Source of the DNA: Chara braunii
Lineage: Eukaryota > Streptophyta > Charophyceae > Charales > Characeae
Reading direction: 5' to 3'
Assembly (NCBI GenBank): GCA_003427395.1
Contig: BFEA01000056.1
Span: forward strand, 3,949,325 to 3,999,548
Length of the DNA: 50,224 nt
Shown in pieces: positions 20,100-29,800 of the stretch. Under the pieces are notes generated by a model. It ran no database searches, was not told the DNA's origin, and saw only the letters and a program-made list of their open reading frames with translations. A program made the translations under genes and the position numbers. The stretch's first letter is position 1, and the number at the start of each line of letters is the position of its first letter.

Positions 20100-20688
20100 G
20101 CAAGGGAAAAAAACACACGTACACACAAGCGTAAATGCACAGATACTTCACCACAAACCCGCAATAGCGGAATGTCAGATTGGAAAAATTTGCATCATGT
20201 ACGTCCCATCCCATATGCCCCACCTACGTTCCACAACTCCCAAGATTCCACCGATCATGCCAAAAAACGAAGCAGCAGTTATCGCCGCTCGGCACCGAAG
20301 CGCTGACCGCGAAAACTGCGTAAGCAGGTCTGCTGAAAAGGAGGAGTATCACTTAGTATAATCCTAATTTATATCTGGCTATACTCATCACCAATTGCTA
20401 ACTCCTAGGAAAAACAACGCACGAGGACCGCGGTCATTTTTCAGACCTGGTCCCGTCTGACAGAAAAATTGTTCAGACCTTCAGGAACAGCTCAACCGGA
20501 AACCCCTTAAGCTGGTAGGCTATTTTCAACGTCAGTACCTGGCCCGGAATCTTCTGACGAAGGGAAATGTTCCGGTCAATTCTGCAGAGCCAGCCGGCGA
20601 TAGCAGCCGCTTTTTAACTTCTGTTGGACCAGGAGCGATAATCTTGTCCAACTCTAATAGCTAATTGGCGGCGAGCCCTCAAATCTTC
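20100..20688 (-). repeat. 5' pseudo-LTR of the Penelope-like element
   Basis: Partner of 15656-16252. It holds the last RT codons and the 3' end of an upstream, 5'-truncated copy, the tandem layout typical of Penelope-like elements. It keeps CAAGAT where the other repeat has a stop codon, so the two copies have diverged since insertion. Confidence 0.83.
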
Positions 20689-20922
20689 CTCTGTTTATGT
20701 AAGTTACCTGTCTCTCAATTTTGAAGTCATTCTGTGCAGCCAAACAATAATAAAAAATCGGCAAAGATGGTGGTGTCAAAACTTGTTTTCCCACTTACTA
20801 ATTTGTTTTTTTTCTCTTTTCACTTTTTGTTTTCCCTTTATTTCGGGGCCTGAAAAATCAGGCAAATGTTGTTTAGTTTATTTTTTTGCATTGCATATTT
20901 ATTTTTCATAATTTTTGGGAAC

Positions 20923-20953
<31 letters not shown>

Positions 20954-21033
20954 GTTCGGGCGTTCGGCTTCGGGTGTTCGGCCCGTCCCGAACGCCGGCA
21001 ACCCTGGATGTAACTATAAGTAATATATATATA

Positions 21034-21150
21034 TCAGTTTGTCACACCCCCTCGTTTATTGTCCTCTTCTCTCTCTGCCTACGGTTTACCGGGCAGTTCT
21101 GTTTATGAGGATATATATATCGTCACAAACAAAAATGTCCGGTAAAGCAA
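21034..21150 (+). mobile_element. Ribozyme-bearing repeat fragment with a head-to-head tail
   Basis: CAGTTTGTCACACCCCCTCG, then GCCTACGGTTTACCGGGCAG, then (TA)n. After the (TA)n core the inverse tail CGTCACAAACA..TGTCCGGTAAAG follows, so two copies meet in a palindrome. No hammerhead core is present here. Confidence 0.65.
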
Positions 21151-22499
21151 TACAAATTTGAAATAGTTGAAGTTTGTAGCTGTGTAGAATCATGTTCGCA
21201 TTTAGAGGTGAACATGAACGAGCGTCCAAAACCCGGCGAAAGGAAATAAAAAAAATTAAAAAAAATAGAACTTAAAAAAATATGACAAGAATATATATCA
21301 TGTAAAACAACAATATCAATACATATTTCATAAGAGTCATGTTGAAATTCTTAGCCAAAAATTAGTTATAAAAAAAAAAAAACGATATTATTATTATTAT
21401 TTTTTTTTTTAAGAAAAAGGTTCACGAAAACACTAAGGAGAGCGAACACATTCGTCTTGCTACGAAGGTTTGTAGTAAGTAAAAGGTAGTCATAATAAAT
21501 ATAAAGAAGTTAAAATAAAATCTAAATGATAAATATTGACAAAATCGAAGTCATTGCTATAATGCATAATGTGGTTGAAGTTTATCATAATATAGTATAA
21601 ATGGTAATCAACTAAATATAATACATATTAAAAAATAAATAATAATAAAATTTCAGAAATACAAAAGGTTAGTAAAGCATAATAAATGTAAAGAAGTTGA
21701 AACATAATCAAAATTATGGCAGTTTATAAAGTCAAACTCATTGCTTTAATTCATACTGTTGTTGAAGTTTATTATGATATAGTAAAAATTATAATCAGAA
21801 AATCAATACACATCGAGGAGTCAGTAATAATCCAATTTCAATAATACAAAGCGTTGGCATAGTGTGAACTTATCTCAATCACAAAAGTATCATCAAACTT
21901 AATTAAAAAATAACTATTAACACGATAAACGCGTTTTTAAATACACACCATATTTATACTTTTGTAACATTATAATTCCTCTCAAGTAACATCGTTTTCA
22001 AAATAGTCGGTAGCACAAACAAAATAGTTTAAACATGAAGGCGTATCATCTATAACATGCTGAGACACGATATGAGCGACCTTTGACTCCTTATGTGCAT
22101 CAGATACGATTTGAAAAAACTTTCATAAAAAACTTTTTGAAACACTTTAAAGGGTTGAAGTAATAACATTTGATATATTTATTATACATGAAAACCTTAA
22201 AACGTTTATTGAAATATCACATGGTCAGTTTTGTTAACTAACTTAAACTCGATATACTATAAAATATGACATAAAAAAAATGACAATTTAAACTTCAAAA
22301 GTGTATCCGTACCAAAAGCAAAGTGATGTGCATTCAAAATATTCATGCCACAAATCTTAAATAAATAATTTATTTGGGATTGACTGGTCATGTGCGTCTA
22401 GTATATATGAGAGGAAATCTTATATATTTGAGCACAATTTATTATAGTGTTGTCATAACTTTATATATGCATGCTGGGTGCCATATTTGTTTTTATAAG
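21151..22499. other. AT-rich region, no gene recognised
   Basis: Strongly AT-rich and dense in stops on both strands. Within it a tandem array (21478-21860) is annotated separately. Confidence 0.55.
21478..21860. repeat. ~183-bp tandem repeat, about two units
   Basis: CATAATAAATRTAAAGAAGT recurs at about 21490 and 21676. GTTGAAGTTTATYATRATAT recurs at about 21574 and 21757. The spacing of about 183-186 bp resembles plant satellite monomers. Confidence 0.7.
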
Positions 22500-22674
22500 T
22501 GAAAAATTTATATATGTGAGATACACACATATATACATACATACATACGTACATATATACACATACATATATATGTATATATATATCAATAAATAAATGG
22601 ATAGATCGATAAACAAATAGGTAGATAGATCAATACAAAGATAGATATTTAAAATATATATATATATATATATA
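22500..22674. repeat. Compound microsatellite (ACAT/TAGA/TA)n
   Basis: Blocks of ACATAC, ATATAC, TAGATAGATCAATA and finally (TA)n. The next hAT-like copy inserted into the TA end. Confidence 0.9.
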
Positions 22675-23338
22675 TAGGGTCACCAGCCCGTACGTCTGGA
22701 GGCCCGCGAGCAGACCTCCGTACGTACGGACGTTCGGGGTCCCGTATAGGGTCCGAACCTGACGGCGTTCGGCTCCCGCCAAAAATTATTTTGGGGCCTC
22801 AAACTAATTATTTTGTTTTCTGAATTATTTTTTGTCAGTTCTCTATGACGTGAGGTACAGCCCTGTAAAGTTTCAAGTCATTTGGGTAATCCAAATAAGA
22901 ATTAAAAATCATCAAAGATGGCGGTGTCAAAACATGCTCGCCCACATATTTTTTCACTTTTTACTTCTTGTTTTCATTTTAGTTCGGGGTCTAAACAATT
23001 TTATTATTTTTTGCAACTTTTTGAGTGGGTTTTGTATTATGTGAATTACACATCTATAAATTTCCAGGGCATTTAGCTATGCCAAAAAAAAAAAAAAATC
23101 GCCAAAGATGGCGGTGTAAAAAACATGCTCGCGCACTCACTAAATTTATTTATTGTTTTGTTTTAATTTATTTTTATTATTATTATTTATTTTTCGTATT
23201 TTATTTTTATTTCAAATTTGGTAAGGAATTCGGATGTAATGCTCCGGCAAATCTTGTTTTATTTATTTTCTTCATAAGATATATTATTTTTCAGATTCTT
23301 TTGATGCCTTTCGTTGTTGTTGTTTGTTTGTTTGTTTT

Positions 23339-23383
<45 letters not shown>

Positions 23384-23483
23384 CCGCGTTTGGTCCGAAC
23401 GGCCGAACGCATCCTCAAGGGGTCCCATACGTTCGGGCGTTCGGGTTCGGGCGTTCGGCCCGTCCTGAACGCCGGTTACCCTG
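22675..23483. mobile_element. Non-autonomous hAT-like element, copy 3 (uninterrupted)
   Basis: Begins TAGGGTCACCAGCCCGTACG and ends CGCCGGTTACCCTG, both related to the CAGGGTTACC terminus of copies 1 and 2. The 8 bp on each side are TATATATA. It shares CATCAAAGATGGCGGTGTCA, ATTTTAGTTCGGGG-like sequence and the CGTTCGGGCGTTCGGG subterminal motifs. A GCCAAAGATGGCGGTGT block occurs twice inside. It holds an empty version of the Penelope insertion site near 22841-22854. Confidence 0.83.
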
Positions 23484-24850
23484 TATATATATATTATGAG
23501 GGGGAAAAAAACATGTGTGTTATAAACGTATGCGCTTGAAAAAACGTACATGTATGATGGTAAGCTTGAAAAACGGTATTTTTAAAAACCATCAGTCAAA
23601 GGATAAAGTGGGTGATTACCCACCGTCATTTCGTAAATGAATTGAATAGAGCGCAGATATGTTCATATATCAATGGAACGATACAAGCTAAACTATTGCA
23701 CCTTTCTCTTATAATATTGGTTTAAAACCTTTTGTAAAACATAACGACCGGTAACTGGGTATAATGGATATTTTTCAGGTCGAGCTGGATGCAATTGAAA
23801 TTTGCGTAGTCAATTATATGGGTACAATAAAAATAAAAAATGTATTTTTTTTAAAGTTGATTTTTATTTTTATTTTGCAATTCGTAGTTTAATAAGCTGG
23901 AGAGGTTATTTGACTTATCCGATAAGAGTTATAGTTATGGATGAAAAGTAATCTCATGGATTATCACTTGTCTTAAAAAACAGCCCCTATCTTACAACCT
24001 CTTTAGGTCACTCAAATATATATTGCGAAATGGAAAAAAAATAAATTTTAACTGAAATACAGATTTTATTTTTTTTAATAATAAATATTTTTATAGTTGC
24101 ATCACTTTGAAAACTCATTCTTTACAACCCAAAACAAAACGAAACCACTAGTAAATCGTGATTAAACAAACTTTGGTCTTGTCACACAACTGTTGGTTAA
24201 AAGGAAAAAAATCCTTGTCACACAACCTTTCGAAATTCATGACAAAAAATAACATTGCTAGTTATCAAAAAACAGTTTGAACACCTCTTTTTAAAAGAGA
24301 TTCAATACCCAACCTGCAACATTAACACCCTTAAAAGTTGTGTCCGCTATCTTATTAATTTGTCTTTGAAATTTTATAGATCGGCCTCGAGGTTTAACGT
24401 TTTCAAACAGGTAAATGGTTGTCTAATTATTAGACAGTTTTTTCGTTTATGGATTCGTGCTCTTGAGTTGGTTAATTCAACATTGTTGTATGGTAAAGGG
24501 AGGGTAAGCTACCGAAAGGGAGACTTCCAATTTTTTTATGAAACAATTGAAAATTTGAGGTTTTTGATAGTAGGTGTGTCAAACCCCTTTGTTTTTGTAA
24601 TTGTCAAGGGAAACGTTTGTGAGTTTGACAACCAACAAAAAACGAAAAATGATACACTGCATAGTTCAACAAATCTGCCCAAGTAGCAAGATCGTGTAGC
24701 TCCTTAGGGCAATCTCTAAAGAACCTCTGACTTTGGGCCCAACAGTGTGTGAATCCTCGCCACTGCCTCCTCTGACATGCAAAATGACATTCGACGATTT
24801 GCATTGGATTCTCTCTTTGGCCATGCACGTATTTGTTTCATGGACCTTGT
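23484..24850. other. AT-rich intergenic, one unconvincing frame
   Basis: A 143-codon plus-strand frame at 24255-24686 (MLVIKKQFEHLF..) is hydrophobic and AT-biased, with no motif I can name. It may be chance or an old repeat. Nothing else was recognised. Confidence 0.4.
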
Positions 24851-24943
24851 GGACCATTTCTTGATTTATGCGCGACATCCTTGCGCAGGGGCCATGCTAA
24901 TTTTTTTTGTATCTTTCCAATTTTAACGGATGTCCTGAAGGAC
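24851..24943 (-). pseudogene. U6 snRNA pseudogene B (near full length)
   Basis: The minus strand carries CATCCGTTAAAATTGGAAAG, TTAGCATGGCCCCTGCGCAA, GGATGTCGCGCATAAATCAA and GAAATGGTCC, i.e. nearly the whole of U6. The ACAGAGA box has become ACAAAAA, which would abolish splicing function. No upstream promoter element or terminal T-run is seen. It is a retrocopy. Confidence 0.88.
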
Positions 24944-24999
24944 TTCATGGGCCTCGTGGCAACGCCTTGATTTTTATTATCTTCTGCAGAAGCCAAGTG

Positions 25000-25899
25000 A
25001 GGGCATACTCACACGGGGACCTATAATCCCAAAATTCCCCCCAAAAGGGGAAAAGGCCGGTCACACGGATCTACCAAATTCGCAAATGTACTATTCCAGT
25101 GCCCATTTGTCAGCGGTCTGGGAATCCGCGGGGCAGGGGATTTTGTGTCACCTCTGGAGGTGACCGCAAATTCCCTTTTTTGCTAGGTTACCAGTCGTCC
25201 GATGGCCGGACGTCTCGGCCGGACGTCTCCCCCAACCGTTCGGTAGGGGGGTTGTCCGGAATCCCGGACAACCACTTTTTGGCATAAAAAAAATAAATAA
25301 ATAATAATAATAAAATATGACAATGTTGCGCATGCCATAGAGACCCCCCATAAAAAAAATCAGAATTTTCTGAGCATTTGGTGATAGGGTGCTATTTGCG
25401 GTGGGAGGGGGGGGGAACGAGGGGTTTTGGTGGGGATAGGAGGAGTATAGGTGGGGATTAGAAACTTCGAAGATTTTTATTTTTTTTTCTACCGGCTCAA
25501 ATGAGCCAAAATTTTGGTGGCATACACCTTATGCAAGGTAGAAGCCACACTTTTTTTTTTTTTTTGCGCTAGGTCGGACAACCCTTGTCCGGTCCGAGAC
25601 CGTCCGACGTCCGACCAGACGTCCGGTCGGACAACCCAGGGGGCCCAGACATTCGGTAAACAACCTAGCTTTTTTGTTTTTTGCATTTTCTTCAAAAATT
25701 GATAAAAATTCGTTCACAAAAGTTCTTGCACAATTGGTGGATGGCGCCGTGTGACCAGCCAAGTACCAAATCTTCATTTCTCCAGATGGCGGCGACCTTG
25801 TCCCATCTGAAAAGGTACAGCAGTGTGACGTGAACCATGCCGAAAACCTCACATCGGCCCTATTTTGCGGATTTGGGGTCGCCGTGTGAGCATGCCCTG
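25000..25899. mobile_element. Inverted-repeat element, host of a nested hAT-like element
   Basis: AGGGCATACTCACACGGGGACC-type termini: the left 22 bp and right 22 bp are inverted copies with two mismatches (core AGGGCATRCTCACACGG). About 415 bp is its own sequence; the remainder is the insertion at 25183-25668. No clean target duplication was found. Confidence 0.7.
25183..25668. mobile_element. hAT-like MITE with exact 8-bp target duplication
   Basis: CTTTTTTG flanks both ends (25175-25182 and 25669-25676). Termini are CTAGGTTACCAGTCGTCCG and CGGTAAACAACCTAG. The subterminal parts are rich in GTCCGGnCGGAC-type motifs, with an AT-rich centre. No transposase. It resembles the TTCGG-rich family at 14-23 kb in design but not in sequence. 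Confidence 0.82.
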
Positions 25900-26672
25900 A
25901 GTGGGACCGGACACAGGATGTAAGCCAGGTGTCGTTAAAAGCCAAGTACAAAACGGGGGGGTTTGGTTGGGTATGTTTCAATGGGCCATGATCCGACCGG
26001 CCAGTTCCCGTTGGCTGGTGCTATGTTGTTTGTGCCAAGAAAGGACCCCCTGTGCATGTGCTTTTGGTCCTTTCTTAATCAAGTCCTGATATGGGGCGTT
26101 GGATTTGAAAAGCTGAGCATCGGATGGGCTAGTCCCTTTCCAGTCGGCGCCCGAGGGCACCGCCGCCTGCCCACTGCTTCGCCGCAATGCGCCGGGTGGA
26201 GCGGAAGGTCCGTTCCTGGCAGCCGGCGTGTAATCGCTGTGCGTGATTTGCCTCGTGTTCTGCAGGCGTTGTGCCCACTTGCACGCCGGGAGATCGTCAG
26301 CATTTTGGGTAAGAAAGACGCAAAAGAGGAGAGGACAGAGGAGAGAGGAGAAGGGAGGTAGAGTGCGGGTCAGCAATTGGAGGGAGGTGGAGCAGTGTAC
26401 TGCAGGGAAGAAGACACATGTCGGCTTAGAGATGCGCAAGTGGCGGAGCTGCTGCTGATGAGCAGAAAGACGAGGAGTAGTAGGAGTAGGAGTAGGAGTA
26501 GGAGGAGGAGGACCTGTAATACGCCAAGCAGGACGAAGGCAAAGACGGCGCTGATTGGAGACATTGTCTGATCTGACCTCATCTAACAATCGGTCCTGAT
26601 CTGATTTGATCCGATCTCGTTTGATCTGAGGTTCACAAGTAGTTGAAGCAAGTTGTAGACGTGTAGGTAACG
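25900..26672. other. GAR1 5' flank
   Basis: Probably contains the GAR1 promoter and 5' UTR, but no TATA box or plant ribosomal-type element could be assigned. The segment 26265-26308 (after CTGCAG, before GTAAGA) could be a small 5' exon, which is speculation. Confidence 0.35.
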
Positions 26673-26853
26673 ATGAGGGCACCGATGAGAGGAGGAGGGC
26701 GGGGTGGGGGAGGTGGCGGGTTTAGAGGCGGCGGAGGTGGCGGCTTTAGAGGCGGAGGCGGACGCGGCGGCGGCGGCGGCCGTTTTGGCGGTCGTGGTGG
26801 GGGAGGTCGTGGCTTTGGGTTCAGAGACGAAGGGCCTCCTGAGAGTGTAGTTG
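26673..26853 (+). CDS. GAR1: GAR1 exon 1
   Basis: Start codon, N-terminal RGG domain and [11 protein letters not shown]. The donor is G|GTAAGA. A longer open frame reads on into a CT-rich intron and is not real. Confidence 0.93.
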
Positions 26854-29800
26854 GTAAGATCCCCTCACCCCGTCTTCCGATCCTATCTCTCTGTCTTTCT
26901 CTCTCTGTCTCTCTGATCTCTCTCTCTGTTCTCTCTGTCTCTCTGTCTCGCTGTTCTCTCTGTCTCTCTCTGTCTCTCTCTGTCTCTCTCTGTCTCTCTG
27001 TTCTCTCTGTCTCTCTGTCTCTCTGTCTGCCTGTCTGTCACTGGCTCTGTTTCTGTGTCTGTCTGTTTGTTTGTATGTTTTTTTTGTTTGTTGGTCTGTC
27101 TTTTGTCTGTTTGAATGTTTGTACATTTCTGTGTGTTTGCTTGAGTGTTTGTTTGTCTGTCTGTCTCTCTCTTTCTTTTTCGCTCGCTGGCTCGCTCGCG
27201 CAATTCTCTCTGCATCTTTTCGATGTTCCTGTCTCTTCTATGCGCATCTACTCTCTGTCTCTCTCTCTCTTTTTATCAGTCTCGCTTTCTCTCTTCTCTC
27301 CTTCATTATTCAAGTCTGGCTGCCTGCGTCTCTCACACCTTTTAACGACTCGCTTTGAACCTAACATTTTTCCCGTATCACCTCTTTCCCTCCCTCTCCT
27401 TCTTTCAACGGACAAGGGTACATGCGGAGATGTAATGATTTTTTTGATCGATGCGTGTACGAGAAGCATTGTCTATGTTCACTGTGTTTTCACTGTCCAT
27501 TCTTCCATGTTTCTTTCTTGCCAGTCTAGCCGTTTGGTTGGTTGGGGTTGAGCTTGCAGCAACTGCCATATGTGAGGTCGTGTGTTCGATTCTTGAGATC
27601 GGATCATGGATGAAATGCAATTCCACCTATGTCGTCGCCCATTTTTCTAGCTTCCCATTTTCCATGCCCACCTCTCCCTCACCACCTCCTCCTTCCTGAT
27701 TCTTATTCTATCTGACACTTCACTTTGCGTTCCCGTCTCCTCAGAAGCTGGTCTCTCTCTCACCCTCATTGTCATGGTATGTGGGTCGCATTCTGCAATT
27801 AGCGAATGTAAGTAATAAATACCAAAAATCTGATTTGATCTGTCGACCAACGGAGGAAAACAATGCTGAGCGAAGTAAGAAAAGTCGTCTTGTCACAATT
27901 TACACAAGGTTTGTTTTCAACATTTTTTTATTGTTAAACCAAATCATAAAGTGTATTGTTACGAAGTATCGGAACGGAGAATCGATTACACGGCAACAGC
28001 TAGGAGACTTGGGACTGGGACTGGGACACTGGGACACTGGGACTGGGACACTGGGACTGGGAAAGAACCATGGTTAATGCCCAATGGTCGCACACTGTCG
28101 TAAACGTCGAAGAGCTGGGACACCTGCAACTAATTAAAAACGCCAGCTTGAAAATACATTGAAAATATTTCGAAATATCTTGAGGAACACCGTGATAATA
28201 CCTTGAAAGTACCTTGAAAGTACAGTGAGATTACCTTGAAAGTACAGTGAAAATACCTTGAAAGTACAGTGTAAATACCTTTGAAAATATAGTGAAAATT
28301 ACTTGAAAATACAGTGTAAATATCTTGCAAATACAGTGAAAATACCTTGAAAATACAGTGAAAATACCTTGAAAATACAGTGAATATACCTTGAAATGCC
28401 TCTTAAAATACGTCTCAAAACTAGTGAAAATGGCCAGTATGTGTCCAAAATATCGAAAATGGCCAGGACAAACCTAAAATAACCTAGAGATACCCCTAGA
28501 AAATAACGGAAAACTTCAATGAAGACCATTTATTTATCCCAAAGACCATCTATCGAATCTTGTCCAGAATTGATTCACCCACCTGCCAACGTGTCAACAG
28601 AGGATAACAGAGTATAAAAGTAAGATTTCTTCACTCCTTTGTCTCTTGCGTCTGTTGTTTATCATGATTTTTTTAATCTTTTTTTTGTGTTTTATGACAG
28701 ACCTTCGTCACGTTTTTTGATATGCCTTTATTTCTTTCTTTCTTTTTCCTTTTTTTGGGTGTTGTGCATTTTTTAATCTCCTCTTGCGTTGCATCTGGTA
28801 ATGGGGTTCCATCGCTTTTTGTTGGGGACCTTGTGAAACGCTTGTTCTTTCTTTGGGACCTTATGGACCCCCCCCTCCCTCCCCCCCCCCTCTTCTTTTT
28901 TTTTAACTGCATTTTGTCTTTATAATAATAGTAGATTATTTAATTCTTGTATTTTTGGCTAAGAGGAAGTGGGAGGAGAGTCAGTAAAATGACCGACACG
29001 TGTCCTCTTGTCATTCGTCCTCTCTCCCTATAGGGCAGATATCGCATCGCCGCCTTGTTTGCCTCACTTGTGCGCATGTCCTTGTCCTCTCTTTACTGAA
29101 GTACCACACCGGAATCTTAAGTCTAGTGAAAAAATGAAAACCCCAGACAGTGAAAAAATGAAAGCAGTGTATAAAGACTGTTAAAAGTGAAAAAAGTGTT
29201 AAAGGCGAAAAAAGTGTTAAAAGAGAAAAAAAGTGATAAAGCGAAAAAAGTGATCAATGTAGTAAAAAGCGAAAAAATGAAAATGAGAAAATAATGTTTA
29301 GTCCTGATCGATGTTGTCTACGAGGTAAACCCCTAAATGGTATACTCCCAAAAAGGAAAGGGGAAGCTAAAAAATAAGTCAAGTTAGTCAACCGCCATAT
29401 TTTAGGGCCTCGCTCCACCACTCACCACATGCACATAAGACAAAAATTATGGCGGCGTATCTTTCCGTGTTTTAGCGGAAGATTCATTCTCATTTTGCAC
29501 ATTTGGTGAGTGGTGGAGCGAGGCCCTTAGTCAGCGAGCTGCAGGTGTGGTTTGGCGGAAGTCGGCGGGAATGTGTTAAGAATTGGCCTTGATCTTCCTT
29601 CTCGGAGCCCAATCTGCTCCGCCTGTATGTGCGCCAGGGGGAAGGAGGGGGGAAATAAGGGGAACCGGGGGGAAGGAGGCGGGAAAATTGGGGGAACTGG
29701 GGGGAAGGAGGCGGGAGAATAGTGGGAACTGGGGGGGGATGGAGGCGGCGCATTTTGTAGACAGTGATCGTTGGCGGGTTTACGCGGTGGGCTACCGTCT

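Larger units (their letters stand above)
15656..20688 (-). mobile_element. Penelope-like retroelement with N-terminal GIY-YIG and pseudo-LTRs
   Basis: A 5.0-kb element reading leftward. Order of parts: 5' pseudo-LTR (about 20100-20688), CCHC knuckle, charged region, AT-hook, SAP-like motif, GIY-YIG nuclease, reverse transcriptase, 3' pseudo-LTR (15656-16252). Flanks CTCTGTTATGTAAG (15642-15655) and CTCTGTTTATGTAAG (20689-20703) look like the target duplication with one indel. Canonical Penelope elements carry GIY-YIG after the RT; here it comes before, as in the permuted clade described from green algae and other eukaryotes. Several in-frame stops make this copy non-functional. Confidence 0.85.
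15478..21006. mobile_element. Non-autonomous hAT-like element, copy 2, split by a Penelope-like element
   Basis: Starts CAGAGTTGTCAGGCCGAACG and ends CGCCGGCAACCCTG. An exact 8-bp target duplication GATGTAAC flanks it (15470-15477 and 21007-21014), as expected for hAT transposons. Only 15478-15655 and 20704-21006 belong to it; the rest is the inserted Penelope-like element. Without the insertion it is about 480 bp and aligns with copy 3 across the break. Confidence 0.88.

Noticed and set aside
24851-24943. Functional U6 gene
   Set aside because: The ACAGAGA box is destroyed, and no upstream promoter element or T-run terminator is seen.
26265-26308. Small exon between CTGCAG and GTAAGA upstream of GAR1
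   Set aside because: Splice-like borders only; no family match, and GAR1 already has a good start codon.
26673-27551. 292-codon plus-strand frame
   Set aside because: It reads through the GAR1 exon 1 donor into a CT-rich intron; only the first 60 codons are GAR1.
28145-28400. CRISPR-like array of short repeats
   Set aside because: The 22-bp units are contiguous with no unique spacers, and the DNA is eukaryotic.
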